DNA from: Papio anubis
Lineage: Eukaryota; Chordata; Mammalia; Primates; Cercopithecidae
Reading direction: 5' to 3'
Assembly (NCBI RefSeq): GCF_008728515.1
Contig: NC_044984.1
Coordinates: forward strand, 121,019,349 to 121,083,348
DNA length: 64,000 nucleotides
The position numbers and the translations under genes are program-made. Positions 32,771-45,490 of the stretch are shown here, in pieces (position 1 is the first letter of the stretch; each line of letters starts with the position of its first letter). The notes under the pieces are model-generated. The model ran no database searches, was not told the origin of the DNA, and worked only from the letters and a program-made list of their open reading frames with translations.

Positions 32771-34400
32771 AACTCTGTTACTATTATCAATGCTTAAAGA
32801 CAAAAAGTATTTGCTTCTCACATAGCATAAAATTGCACCCAATTCCATAATCAATGCCTAAAATTTCATCCTATGAAGTTTTGCAGCTTGTGATAATTTT
32901 TTCCATTGTAGTATTTGTACATTTTGTTTGTTTCAATAATATCAGTTTGGACAAAATCTGAATATAACTGACCATCATGAATTACCTGTTAAAAATTTGA
33001 TTGACTGTAGTCACATTCTAGAAGTCTGTATGAAAAGAAAAAATGTTTATAGCTACTTAGTTATACCACCTAAAATTCCATTCTTTTAAAAAACTTTTTA
33101 ATGTCTGAAATGAATAAGTTAATGAAATTGGCTATATATGATTCTTCTGATATTCTCATGTCTGTTCACAGGAGAATATTAGAAGAATCCTTCAATATGC
33201 CCTTATCTTGTTTTATATCTTTCTTTGTTGATGGAAGTGCAAATCTTTTTAGTCTTTCTGAAAATAGCTTTGTAGTGTGTATGAGCTGCTTGCTTAAATT
33301 TGAATATCTATTATTCTCTACTGAAGGATTTCAGAATGTATTAATGGCAAACCACATTCAATGTAATTGTGCATTCTCTTTCATGTATCACTCAGTTCTT
33401 GAAAAATGAAAATTATTATATCATAAAGAATTATTGTATGTTTCTCAGTAATGTGAAGTGCTGTAGACTGGACATATAAATACACGTTTGCATAAAATTG
33501 GCAATCGAATATGATACACGGAAGAACTTATTTGTCAGAACAAATAGTTTGCAATTCATTATTTTCTTATAAAGAAACCATTATTGGGGATGACTTAACT
33601 AGTGCAGAGTTATTTAGTGAGCAATGTATTGACCAGACATCTGAAAAGATTAAAATGCCAATATTCAGACTGACAATTCATGTATGAAACTGGATATATT
33701 TCTTACACATGCACACAGACACACGCATACACGCAGTTTGTGTCTGAAAGTAGTAATTTTCCTTTCTTCTATATGTACATTGAAATAATTCAAGATGCTC
33801 AAGATGCCCTTAGAAATGGTGGATGGCAAAATGAAGGAGAACAGGGGTTATTTAAGTTAAATATATATATATATATGAAAATAATGAGTGCAAAAGGAGT
33901 AATTAACTATTCAAGGCTTTGCACTCATACAAGCCAAGAGTGCCCAAACATCTCTCCCCAAGTGTGGTATATTCCATCTCACTATAAAATAAGAGTGAGA
34001 ATTTTTACCAAAAGACCATACCTGGAATGTTTAAAACCAAAAATGCTGATTCCCTCATCACAATAGATTATTGGCGTGAAACACTAGTGCTGTTTACTCC
34101 TCAAATATTTATTGAATACTTATGATGTGCAGGTATCATGCATGTGTTTGTGGAATTACAAAGATAAAGCACCACTAATTCATTCCTCAAAACCATGAAG
34201 TTAACATGGAGAAAACCAAATACAGAAGTAGGTGAAGATTAAAGAACCAGGAAGGGGAGCCTGGGCAGAAGGAGGCAAATGGTGGTTAGTACACATCTAG
34301 TTTTTTATCAAACTCATCTCAAATCCCAAAGCAGTCACCTTTGAGGTGTGTGAACGTTGTTACTTCCCCAAGAAAAGGGCATATAAGTGTGTAATCTACA
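32771..34400. other. Unassigned AT-rich sequence
   Basis: A 102-codon frame at 33101-33409 has no domain I recognise. Old-repeat hints at 34095-34250 ('caaatatttattgaatactt') may be an antisense L2 end. A short (TA)n run lies at about 33860-33877. Confidence 0.35.
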
Positions 34401-34419
34401 AGTGTGCAACTGCTTATAT

Positions 34420-34900
34420 ATATTTTATTTCTGTTAATTTTTGCTTTACATATTTTGAGGTTATGTTAGTAAATGCATATAAGTTTTGAATTGTTATATC
34501 TTCCAGTGCACTGAACTCTATTGCCTATTTCTCCTTTTATTTATGTTAATTTTTTGCTTTATATATGTTGAGGCTACACTACTGGGCACATAGAAGTTAA
34601 GAACAATTATTTTTTCTGGTGGATTGATGCTTTCTCATTATGAAAAGTGATTTTCTAATTATAATAATATTTCTTAATTTACTACCTGATCAGATATTAA
34701 TATAGCTATATATTTGAATTTTGTGTTGTATATTTTTTCATTCTTTGACTTTCATATTTTCTGTGTTCTAATTTGAAATGTATGCATCTTGTAAGCAGCA
34801 TATAGTTTTAAAATCCAATCTGACATATTTAGCTTAGTCCTTCACATTAAATGCATCTGAATACTTGTGCTTTGAGCACTTTGGGGTATATATGCTATTC
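34420..34900 (-). mobile_element. Ancient L1M-like sequence, antisense
   Basis: 'tttgctttacatattttgag', 'tggattgatgctttctcatt', 'cagatattaatatagctata' and 'cttgtaagcagcatatagtt' match old antisense L1M sequence. The first phrase is repeated in variant form at about 34550. Confidence 0.5.
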
Positions 34901-34984
34901 ATTAGTATCAAGTTTACTTTTAACAGAAAGTTCTAATGGTACCTATTTTACATTGTTGCTTTTTTGTAACCAAATAAGATTTAT

Positions 34985-35400
34985 TTCATTTATTTTTCCA
35001 ACATTTATTGAGGTATAATTAACAAATACAAATTTTAAATGTTTAAGGCATACAATGTGGTGTTTTGATATGCAATGATCATTGTGAAATGATTACAATA
35101 GTCAAGTTAATTAACATATAGGCCTCACATAGTTACGTGTGTGTGTGTGTGTGTGTGTGTTGAAAACATTGAAGGTCTCCTCTCTTAGCAATCTTCAAAT
35201 ATACAATACCATACAGTATTGTTAATTATAGCCACCATGCTACAATTAGAGCTCCAAAATATATTCATTCTTACTGAAACTTCATACCCTGTGACAAACA
35301 TCTACGTATTAAAGTGTGTAATTTCTAACATTAAGTATGTGATGACCATTTTTTTGTTTCTATCCATAAGTTTCCAGATACATGATAGTAAAAATGTTTG
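34985..35400 (-). mobile_element. L1M 3' UTR, antisense
   Basis: 'catttattgaggtataatta', 'gtgaaatgattacaatagtc', a (GT)n run at 35138-35160, then 'tctcttagcaatcttcaaat' and 'taattatagccaccatgcta'. This is the usual antisense order of an L1MB/MC 3' end. Confidence 0.75.
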
Positions 35401-37173
35401 TTGAACCCAAATGAAAGAAAAGCATGCAAAAAGGGGTAAGCTTCAAATCTCTCAGAGTAAGGACAATAATAACAGGACACACGTGTGAATATACTTTAGA
35501 CAGTGTATACAATTTATTTGGTCAAAGTAAGTTAGATTAGCTTCTATAATAAACAATCTTCAAAAGTATAGGAGTATAACACAAAGTTTTTTTTTCATAT
35601 TACATCTGGCATTATGGCTACAATGACTGGTTATTTCATAAAAACAATTTTGATATATAAATAAAAAGAAAAAAATTCATCCTCTGAAAAGCTCAGTAGT
35701 TGTGTTTGATTATTATTCTTGAGGAATTATTGACTTTATTTTACATAGTTATTGTCTCATCAAAGGCAATGGCTACATTTCCTATTTATTTTCTCTCTTG
35801 CTTAATTACCTACATCATGACCACATCATCAAACCAGCTCTTTATATCTACTGTTGACTTGCCAATGTGAATGTGAAGTGTTACCAAAGGAAATGCACTC
35901 AAAGAAGACAAATTGGCTGTATGAAAGAACTGGTGGCTCTGACTTTAGCAGAAAATTCCAGAAATTTCAAAATAAGGAAGGAGTTGTGAGGATTACTTTT
36001 TGCCCACGGTAACCATGTCTAGGATTACTACAAGCACAACTATATAGAAACAAAATATTGAATTGCCCACATGACCAAAAAACGTAACGCCCCAGGCAAA
36101 TAAGTACTTACTCAATTCTCCCTTGAAATTTCTAGTTTGTTGATGGAGGGGACTAGATACTGTGTAGATCTAAGATAGGGTAAATAAGGTAGATTTTAAA
36201 CTTATGTAAACTTAATATGCTACCCTACTGGGGTTTTCCACCGTACTTGATTGGGTTGTATAATGTTTACATAACATATGCCTGTAAAACATGGTACACA
36301 GCATTAACACCAATGGAGTAGAAAGTGTCCAACTGGAGACATCAGAGGGGCAATTACTCCTCCCAATCTCAGATCATCTGAATCAATATCAGGGTTTTAT
36401 AACATAGGGCAGCATTTATGGCACTTAAAGGGTTGCCTCAGTTTTCGAATTTTTAAAATAGGGATAAAATATTTATCTTTCAGGACTATTTTCAGTATTT
36501 ATTTAATTAGACAATTCATGTGCATACTTTGTCACAAATTAAACACTCCATACATTTAAATCACTGTCATATTGGCTTATTCGCATTATTCTCGTAGTTA
36601 GGGTAAGTAGGATATCAGCAACTCCTCAGCTACTGCTATGTAGACTGGAAACCCTAAAAACACTTTTAAAAACACATTATTTTTAATAATTTTTTGAAAT
36701 GAAGTAATCAGCCATAGAGTTTTACTTTGGGGACAGCTATAATATTTTTAGACCTCTACACTGCATGTTTAGAGCAGCATATTTATAAAAAGACTGTAGT
36801 TTTTCAATTGTACCATGTTATCATAATCATCTTTCTGAAAAATTAAGCAATAAATGAAGCCTCCTTTATATTTGAAGGCCTATTGGGTGGATAAACAGGA
36901 CTGGGCGATACTGAGAGTCAGAGCTCTTTCACATGCCTGCAACCAATGCCCATTCACGGCTGAAGGATGCAGGAAGGACAGTGTAAACACGCTTAAGCCT
37001 TTCTACTGTGTGTTTCTGCCTCTCCAAGCCTCTCCTATTTATGTGTTTGTGTGCATGTGTATGTATACGTATATTTGTATTTATTTGTACACACACACTC
37101 ATGATTTGTTACTTGAAGTGTGGAAAATATTCAAGTTCCACAGAAACAACTAAAATGAATAGCAATGAAAAGA
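35401..37173. other. Unassigned sequence; probable MIR at 36380-36560
   Basis: 'gggttgcctcagttttcgaa' and 'ataaaatatttatctttcag' suggest a sense MIR. The rest is AT-rich and unassigned, with a short TG/TA tract at 37040-37100. Confidence 0.4.
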
Positions 37174-37469
37174 ATTTTGTTGTTGTTTTTAGAGACGTGG
37201 TCACCCAGGCTGGAGTGCTGCAGTGGTGTGATCATGGCTCACTTCACTGCAGCCTCAACCTCATGGCCTCAAGTGATCCTCCCATCTCAGCCTCCTGAGT
37301 AGTTGGGACTACAGGCACAAGCCACCATGCCTGGCTAAGTTTTACTTTTTTAGAGACAGGGATCTCACTCTTTTGCCCAGGCTGGTCTCGAACTCCTAGG
37401 CTCAAGTAATGCTCCTGCTTCAGACTTCCAAACTGCTGGGGATCCAGGCATGAGCCGCCATGCCCAGCC
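37174..37469 (-). mobile_element. Alu SINE (AluJ-like), antisense
   Basis: TTG-rich tail, 'agagacgtggtcacccaggc', 'cctcaagtgatcctcccatc', ending 'tgagccgccatgcccagcc'. Diverged, with old-type left-arm features. Confidence 0.93.
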
Positions 37470-38607
37470 AGAGTATTTTAAGTACATGTTCAAAGGCAGA
37501 ACTCATGTTGAAGATGCAGTCATGGGCTGGAGTGGAAAAATAAAAACACTTCAGTTTTGGAGACTTTGAATGAAGCACATAATTATTATAAAGATGAGAA
37601 TACATTTGAATCTGGCATCAAAGGAAATGCTAGAAAGTAGTGTGACTATTAGCGTGGTGATACAGGCTGCTGGGATGAGGAGCTTTTAAAAGGGCCATGT
37701 TTAAATCTGGGATGATTAATTTTCTAATCAGAATGCCAAAGCCCTCATGGTCATACAGCTATATTCAAAGATACACAGGAGACAAACTCATTAAATTTGG
37801 ATGAATATTTAGCAAAGTAAATTGAGACAACCACAATATTTGCCTAGTTTGTGTCTGTTCTGAAAAATCTTAAGATAAATGTCCCATTTCTCTCTCCTTT
37901 TTTTAATCTTTCCAACTGTGAAAACATGAATTCTGGGCACCAGGGAAAGGTCTAGAGACTTAATGTCTGAAATAATATATTTTCACTTTCAGCTAAATGA
38001 CTTAGATCAGTTATTTTTGCCTCATTACTCCCTTCTCTAAACTCCAGATGCATCGTCTAGTTCCTTTGTTCCAGAAAGATTCTAGGTTAAAACAGAGTGA
38101 CATCTAAGCTTGCTGAAATTTTCCATTGGAAGTGGAGGCAGAAAATGAAACTACTATTAATGCAGTATGCTTCTGAATATACCTAGAACATTTCTACTTC
38201 CTCCCCTTCAGTACAGCTCACTTGCTGTGGGAAGCAGTCACTGTCAGAGACTCCAAATCTCAAATGCATTTTAAGTGGAGTGTCAAATACCGTGAACACA
38301 GGGAGTGCTAAATTCACTCTCCCTGAATTACTCCCAGTATCTGCTCAGCAGAGTTCAAGACTATCATGAAGTACTAGCAATAATATTAGATTGCAATTCA
38401 TGGGGTAGGATGTGTGAGTTTCTGGTCAGGCCAGTTCACATCGCTGGACCTCGGTTTCTCTACACAGGAAATGAGAGCTTCTAAAGTCTTCTGCTGTACT
38501 GAAACTATATACGTATTTTAGTAAAAACCAAAGGTTTATGCCACATTATTGTGCTTTATTACAAAGATTTATAATTACATTGACTACGGGCCTCTATTAC
38601 ACAGAAA
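37470..38607. other. Unassigned sequence
   Basis: No repeat or gene recognised with confidence. 38430-38480 has MIR-like wording ('cgctggacctcggtttctct'). Confidence 0.35.
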
Positions 38608-39477
38608 AGTTTTTCCAGCTTTACTAAGATATAACTGGCAAATAAAAATTATATATTTAGATTAGCTGAGTGTGGTGGCAGGCATCTGTAATCTCAGCTA
38701 CTTGGGAGGCTGAGGCAGGAGAATCGCTTGAACCCCGGAAGTGGAGGTTGCAGTGAGCTGAGATTGCACCACTGCACTCCAGCCTGGGTGACAGAGTGAG
38801 AATCTGTCTCAAAAATTTGTGTATATATATATTTAAATATATAATTAAAGTGGGTCACTTGATACAAACACAGTGTAAATTTTGCAACTTGATATTTTGA
38901 TGTACAAATACATTATGAAATAATCACCATAATTAACACATCTGTTGTTTTATTTATAATGAACTTGTGTGTGTGTGTGTGTGTGTGTGTTGTGAGAATA
39001 CTTAAGATCTACCTTCTTGCAAATTTCACGTATGCAATATACTACCATCAACTCTAGTAACATCGCCATACAGCAGATCTCTGCGAGGTGTTTGTCTTAT
39101 AGCTTCACGTCTATCCCCCTTGACCAACAATTCCTATTTCATCCATCGTCAGCCCCTGGCAACCACCCTTCTACTGTCTGCTTTTATGAGTTTGACTATT
39201 TCAGATTCCATGTACAAGTGAGGTCACACAGCGTTTGTCATTTCATGTCTGGCTTATTTTACTGGAGGGGAGAGCAGAAATTTTATAGATGGTTTCAGAA
39301 ACATTGTGTTGTTAACATTATTGTCCAGGTTTATGCATATTGTTGCAAATGACAAGATTCTCTTCTTTTTAAAGGTTACATAACATTCCATTATATATAT
39401 ATATACACACACACACACAAATTATATTTCATCACATATGTATTATGAATTCATATGTGTATGTATATACACACATA
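38608..39477 (-). mobile_element. Old L1 3' end, antisense, part 1
   Basis: 'tccagctttactaagatata', 'aaataatcaccataattaac', a (GT)n run at 38966-38991, then 'ccttgaccaacaattcctat', 'agtttgactatttcagattc' and 'gcatattgttgcaaatgaca'. An Alu arm interrupts it, and a Tigger insertion ends this part; it continues at 40362. Confidence 0.8.
38662..38818 (+). mobile_element. Alu right arm only, sense
   Basis: Begins 'attagctgagtgtggtggca' and runs to 'gagtgagaatctgtctc'. The whole left arm is absent, so this is a 5'-truncated Alu inside the L1 3' UTR. Confidence 0.92.
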
Positions 39478-39479
39478 TA

Positions 39480-40359
39480 CAGTCATGCATCACTACTAAT
39501 GGGGATCGTTTTGAGAAGCGTGTCCTTAGGCAATTTCGTACTTGTGCAAACATCACAGAGTGCACTTACACAAACCTACATGGTATAGCCTACTACACAC
39601 TTATAATAGGCTATAAATCTGTACAGCATGTTGCTCTACTGAATACTGTAGGCAATTGTAGCACAATGGTTAATATTTGTGTATCTGAATGTATCTGAAC
39701 ATTTTAAACATACAGTAAAAATACACTATAAAAGATTTTAAAACGGTACCCTTAGGGCACTTTCCATTAAGGGATCTTGCAGGATTACAGGTTGCTCTGG
39801 GTGTGTCAGTGAGTGAGTAAATGTGAAGGCCTAGGACATGACTGTACACTACTGTAGAGTTTATAAACACTGTACTCTTCAGCTACGCTAATTTTTTTTT
39901 TTTTTTTTTTTTTGAGGAGATGGAGTTTCTCTCATTGCCCAGGCTGGATGGCAATGGTGCAATCTTAGCTCACTGCAACCTCTGCCTCCTGGGTTCAAGC
40001 CATTCACCTGTCTCAGCCTCCCAAGTAGCTGAAATTACAGGCATGCACCACCATGCCTAGCTAGTTTTTGTGTTTTTTAGTAAAGACGGGGTTTCACCAT
40101 GTCGGCCAGGCTGATCTCAAACTCCCACCCTCAGGTGATCTGCCTGCCTCGGCCTCCCAAAGTGTTAGGATTACAGGCGTGAGCCACCGTGCCCTGCCAG
40201 GCTATGCTAAATATATATATATAGAAAAGGTGTGCTATGATGTTACTACAGCTACATCACTAGGTCTTACAAATTTTTTAGCTCCATTATAATCTTGTGG
40301 GAGCACTGCTGTATATGTGGTTAGTCATTGACTGAAATGGCATATGTGGAGTGTGCTTG
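39480..40359 (+). mobile_element. Tigger-type element inserted in L1, itself split by an Alu
   Basis: Starts CAGTCATGCATCACTACTAA after TA and ends 'gtgtgcttg' before TA. Interior: 'cacagagtgcacttacac', 'gtaggcaattgtagcaca', 'gtgtgtcagtgagtgagtaa'. The antisense Alu at 39891-40198 splits it, with 'gctacgctaat'/'gctatgctaaat' as its target duplication. After the Alu most of the element interior is missing, a deletion shared with 32338-32502. Confidence 0.87.
39891..40198 (-). mobile_element. Alu SINE (AluS/J-like), antisense
   Basis: A T run of about 22 bases, both arms, ending 'gtgagccaccgtgccctgcc'. It has the older 'caccatgtcggccaggctga' form, unlike the AluY-like copy at 32 kb that sits at the same Tigger position. 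Confidence 0.94.
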
Positions 40360-40361
40360 TA

Positions 40362-41585
40362 TATGTGTGTGGTGTCTGTGCGTGTGTATGTGTATGTATA
40401 CACATTGATAGATACACACACATGTGTGTGTCTGAGTGTTTGTCCCATTTTCTTCATCTGTCCTGCTGTTAAAAGATACTGTTTTCTATATCTTGGATTT
40501 TATGCATAATGCTGGAATGAACATGGAAATCCAGACATATCTTCGAGATACCAATTTCAATTTCACTGGATATCTACCCAGCGGAGACATTGCTGGGTCA
40601 TCTAGTCCTCCTGTTTTTAAGGAGGAGAAGATTCATGCTGTTTTCCATAATGGCTGTACCAATTTACATTCCTGTGAACAGCATACATGAATTTCCTTTT
40701 CTCCATGTCCTTGCGCGCAATTTCTTCTGTCTTTTTGATAGTAGCCATTTTAACCGTTGTGGGTGGTATCACGTTGTGGTTTTATGTGCGTGTCCCCCAT
40801 GATGAGTGACGTTGAGCACCTTTCCATATGTCTGTTGGTCGTTCATTTATATCTTTCAGAAATGTTTATTTAGGTCCTTTGCTCATTTTTAAATTTCGGT
40901 TTTGTTTTTTTACTATTAAGTTGTTTGAGTTTCTTATATATTTTGATATTAACTCTTTACCAGATGTAGAGTTTGCAAATATTTTTTCCTCTCCATAGAT
41001 TGCCTTCTCAATCTGTTGATTGTTCCCTTTGCTCTACTGAAGCATTTTAGTCTGATGCAATCCTACTTGTCTGTTTTACTTTTTCAGTCTGTGCTTTTGC
41101 TGTGACATCCAAAACATCTTTACCTAGACCAAAATCAAGACGACTTTCCTGTTTTCTTATAGTTATTTTGTTTCAGTCTTACATTTAATGTTTAATCCAT
41201 TTTGAATTTATTTTTGTACCTGATGTTTAATAATGGTCCGATTTCATTTTTCTGCATGTGGATGTCCGATTTTCCTAACACCAGTTATTGAAGAGACTAT
41301 CCTTTTCCCACTGCGGGTTCGTGGAAACTTTGGTGAAGATTGGTTGACAGTAAATGTGCGGAAATTCCTGGGCTCCGTGTTCTGTACCACTGGCCTACCT
41401 GTCTGTTTTTATGTCATTACTAACCACTTTAATTGCTCTAGCATTTTAACATATTGTAAAATCAGAAAGGGTGATGCCTCCAGCTTTGTTCTTCTTACTC
41501 GAGATTGCTTTGGCTCTTTGAATCTTTTGTGGTCCCATTTGAATTTTAGGAATTTTTTTAACTGATTCTGTAAAAAATGCATTGG
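40362..41585 (-). mobile_element. Old L1, ORF2 3' region, antisense, part 2
   Basis: After a TG-rich flank, antisense ORF2 motifs in order: 'taatgctggaatgaacatgg', 'ggatatctacccagcggaga', 'ttccataatggctgtaccaa', 'gttgtttgagtttcttatat', 'gatgcctccagctttgttct'. Broken by stops and frameshifts. The NDUFA5 pseudogene interrupts it at 41585. Confidence 0.85.
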
Positions 41586-43019
41586 GGCACTGTCATGTCG
41601 GGTGTGCTGAAGACGACCACTAGGACTTGTGGGTGTCCATAGGAGTGAAGCAACTAGAGCCAGTCTGCTGAAACGTAAGAGGCTAACAGTATGGTACAGA
41701 AAGATTACTGATGTTCTTGAGTAAATCTATACAGAACAGATTATAAAGGAGAAGCTGACTATAGGTAAAGTGGAACCAGATGTTAAGAAATTAGAAGATC
41801 ACCTTCAAGGTAGTCAAGTGCAAGAGGTGATTCTTCACATTGCAGATGAACTAAGTCTGGCGAGGAAAATGAGGCTGAGGAAACCAAGGGAGCTCTTAGT
41901 GGAAGAGCCTCCCTCCAGTCAATGGAAATGGCCAATATAATTATTAAATGACTTTAGTGGGTTGATGGGAAACTGACGTAACTAGATAGACTGTTTTAAT
42001 TTAAGAGTGTGTCCATATTATTGACATTTTATAATCAAGAAAACTGATATAGAAATTATTTGGGGGGCTTGTTAAAATTAGTGATTATGGTAACACAGTC
42101 TTGTGGATTAATTTTTGATTTGTAAAGTATTCACATAGATTATTACAAAGATGGTATTTCTTTGAACAGAGAGGTCCTGGAAAGATCTGAAATTAACTAG
42201 AAAAATTCTTACAAATCTTCAGTGCAGAAGCCATTTTCAAAAAGTAAATTTTCCTTAGTAGAATCTTCAATGCATCATTTAATTTTTTTATTATCCTGAA
42301 GAAGAAAAGGCCCTTAAATATTATTGTCTAAACAAATGTATAGATCACTGTTTGAAGTAAGTAGTACGAGTGAATATTTTCAAATTTGATACAATAGCCC
42401 AACTCACTGAAAATTTGAAATTGTACTTAACCTTCTTGGCTGTGATCTTATGTATGTATAGAAAAATTTAAATATATAATTATATACTGATGACAAATTC
42501 CATAATAAATGTCGTTTTATTTTACTCATTATTTGAATTATTCCATTTACTCTGTTTTCATAGTCATAATTTTATGATATTTTATTGTTAATGGATTATA
42601 TCTGAAAATTATCAAATTAGAATACATTGTACAGTTGAAGAAATTGATTTGGTACTTGAAAGAAAGATTTCTTATTGCATATTAGTAGTCGGAAAAATTT
42701 TTCCTTTTGTCATGTTTGTGAAAGCCCATGGCCCATAGCCTTTAATTTTCTTAATCAACCTAATTACATCAGGATAGAGGTAGAATTTCTGTGAAAGAAT
42801 GGACAGTAAGAGTTCCTAAAGTTTTATCTGGCATACAGATAGGACTATATTCAAAACATCTTAGTCATGTGGCTACAGATTCAAGGTGGAATCACTAAGT
42901 AATTTGCACTACATTTCTAATATGAGTTTAGGTAAGTATCCAAACAAGACAAATGCTGCACAAGGAAAGAAGCTGACAAGCTGAAGGTTAAACAAAAATA
43001 AAATTACTTTACATGTGAT
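41586..43019 (+). pseudogene. NDUFA5P: Processed pseudogene of NDUFA5
   Basis: An intronless retrocopy of the mRNA for NDUFA5, the 116-residue accessory subunit of mitochondrial complex I. The ancestral CDS spans 41595-41939 (ATG TCG GGT GTG CTG AAG ... CCA ATA TAA), 345 bases against about 351 expected. Recognisable translated blocks are SGVLK at the start, VEPDVKKLEDHLQG, EVILHIADELSLARKMR, and LLVEEPPSSQWKWPI at the end. Frameshifts and many stops disrupt the first two thirds, so no protein is made. A ~1.08-kb 3' UTR follows, with AATAAA at 42997-43002, 17 bases before the insertion end. 'aaatgcattgg' lies on both sides (41575-41585 and 43020-43030): an 11-bp target duplication in an antisense L1 that resumes afterwards. 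Little poly-A remains. Parent identity is from recall of the protein. Confidence 0.93.
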
Positions 43020-43135
43020 AAATGCATTGGAATTGAGACTGCATTAAATCTGTAGATCACTGTTGTAAGCACTGACAGACACCCGTGTTCATGGATTGAA
43101 GATATAATATTATTAAAAGACCCATGTCTTTTTAA
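43020..43135 (-). mobile_element. Old L1 ORF2, resumed, with a local flip
   Basis: 'aatgcattggaattgagact' and 'gcattaaatctgtagatcac' continue the antisense ORF2 left at 41585. From about 43080 sense-strand L1 wording appears instead ('cccgtgttcatggattgaag', 'aatattattaaaa'), suggesting a small inversion or inverted 5' segment. Confidence 0.65.
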
Positions 43136-45170
43136 GCTTTAAAATACTAAAATGTAAATTGACACATATAACTGGAAAATCCAGGTGTAAGATAGCCTTC
43201 AAGCAAAGTTAGACTGGCGAGATCATCAGATCAGCCTTCTGTCTGGGACCTTCATATTTATAAAGTTTCTTCAGCTTGTTAGTAAAGGAAGCTTCAGGGA
43301 CTTCCAGCTTTATCTCTACAGCTTGTTATGCCAAAGGAAAAGAGCATATTAAAAATAATCTTAATTTCAAAAAATTCCTATGTGTTGGTTACAGACCAAC
43401 ACTATTAACCTTGAGGAGATGTTAAAAATCTGACAGACCTCTTGGGAAACAATGTGTGTATCTGTAGGGCGAACCCATCACGTAGACACTGCAGTGAGCT
43501 TTCCGTGTCCTATTTTTTCTCCTCTTTCTGGGTTCACAGGAAATTGTATTTCCAAGTCTTTCTTGCACTGAAGTGAGAGTATATGATAATACTTGTGCAT
43601 ATTTTTCATAAAAGACTGTTTAATAACAAAATGTAATAGTTCTTCTTTTTCATTCTTGTGGATTGGTGAAAGCAGATGACTATAATATAGTGTACCAGCT
43701 TTTTGTAAAAAATATGCAGCCCAAATTAAAAGGTTGTGCCTAGACAAAAAACACTCAATTACATCAGACTGGCAGGAACAAGGGAAAAAAAAGTTTTATT
43801 TTGTTAAGCCACCAAATTTTACAGTTGTTACAGCAGCACAACCTCCAAGCTGTCTGATGCCGACTTAATGGTGATCCAGAGATGGCCAGTGATGGATAGA
43901 TGTGGCAATGTAGCTGCATCCAACACAAAATGGTGCTTAGGCAAAATGTGCTTGATTTAGTCCTTTATGTTTTCATAATATAGTCTAAAAAATGATGAAA
44001 GTGTGATGCAGTCACATACCTTGTAAGACATAAGATGATTTTTACTATCTTCAGAGTTACAAAATCAAGGTCAGTTCAAATGAAAGGAAAAGAAAATAAA
44101 TAATTCCCTGAACTCAAAGAGCCACGATGAAACAATAAATCTTCAGAGCTTATCTCCTGGTGGTGACATATGCCGCAAAGCAATGGGGCACATCAGTCAA
44201 TGTGCTCATTTTATCAGAGCCAATAAATGCTTCCTTTTTAAAAATTTTATTACATTGGTGTGCGTAAAAACACATAGACTCACATGCATGTACACACAAA
44301 AATTATCTATCACTTGATGTTTTCTTTTGTTCTCAATTTTGGTAGTTTTTATTATGATTTTATATCTCCTTTATAATGATATAAAAAATTGCAGAAAATC
44401 TTCTGATTTTTATAATATTTTAAATTTCATGTAGAAATTGAATTAGAGTTAAAAACTAGAATTAAACATCCAAATTAAATTAGAAAATATGGTCAGTATG
44501 TCATTTACCTCTGATTGTGTAAACTGCCAAAATTTTGACAGTACATAATATTGCAAATATCCCTTACTAATCATTTCAAAGTTTATATACTCAATTTTAA
44601 TCATTTTGTAATTTTATAGAGAGCATTTTGCTTTGCATTCTCTGCTAATCCAGGGCAAGGAGGAGATATGGTAGCAAGCATCAGGAAATAGAGACTTACC
44701 TCAAGAGTTAGAATTCAGGTCTGAGACTTCATCTCTATGGACAGCTACACTGAAAAGGAAAGACTGAAGATTTTGTTCATTTTTCCTAGATATTACATAA
44801 AATTTGTCACTTTAGAGATTTTTTTCCCATTTGCATTTTTAGGTCCTTTTTATAATTATTATGATACTGTTATGCTATTGATTTTTGTATAACAAATTTG
44901 TATGCAGCTATATTTTATTTTTTTAATTCTACTTGTTTATTATTTGTATTATTCTTTATATCTAGGTTTCCTAAATATGAAATTATTTTTTAAGTTAATA
45001 TTTTAGTTTATGTAATTGTAAATCATCTTTTAGTTGAAACATTTAAAACATATAGGTCATTAAATTATAGTTAGTGGACTTTGTTGTGCTTACATAGGAT
45101 GCATTTTATTTACATACAGCTATATTTCATCTCAAATTAGATTTTATGTTAGAGATGTCTTCACCAGATG
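43136..45170. other. Unassigned AT-rich sequence
   Basis: About 2 kb. An 89-codon minus frame (43747-43478) has no known domain. 'gttaagccaccaaattttac' at about 43804 resembles a MaLR LTR 3' end, but too little survives to call. Confidence 0.3.
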
Positions 45171-45339
45171 TCTTGATCGAGATTCCAAAACATTTTTGGC
45201 TGCCCTTGAACATTTCAGGACACAGCTGCTTGCCGCCTCTCCGGGTGCTTTGTTGAGAACAGTGGCTCCGCTGGAGTTGACATGGACGATCTACAGGAAA
45301 TATTTAAGCCACCATCTCCCCACATGCTCCAGCTGTCCC

Positions 45340-45490
45340 TATAAAAGGCAGGATTTTAGAACAGAGATCAAAGCACAAAAGAGAAGAGAGAAACTGAGGC
45401 CCAGAGAAGGGTCTTCATCTTGGAGCCCACTCCCTGGGATGCCCATAAAAATTCAGGCTGGGACCATCTGAAATTCTGAAGTGGTAAGTC
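45340..45490 (+). promoter_or_regulatory. Candidate TATA promoter with short first exon and splice donor
   Basis: A TATA box (TATAAAA, 45340-45346) in a locally GC-richer stretch (45220-45480) is followed about 140 bases later by a strong consensus donor, TG|GTAAGT (GT at 45484-45485). If transcription began about 25-30 bases after TATA, the first exon would be about 110 bases. A frame at 45196-45471 starts before the TATA and would not be in that transcript. It could be an unrecognised LTR promoter or coincidence. Confidence 0.3.

Noticed and set aside
33101..33409. 102-codon frame in AT-rich sequence
   Set aside because: No domain, no promoter or splice context, composition typical of chance frames.
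40360..40437. TG-rich tract as an independent microsatellite
   Set aside because: Its complex order is identical to 32503-32580, so it is better treated as part of the paralogous patch.
43800..43850. Possible MaLR LTR 3' end
   Set aside because: Only about 50 bases look right; the rest of an LTR cannot be traced upstream.
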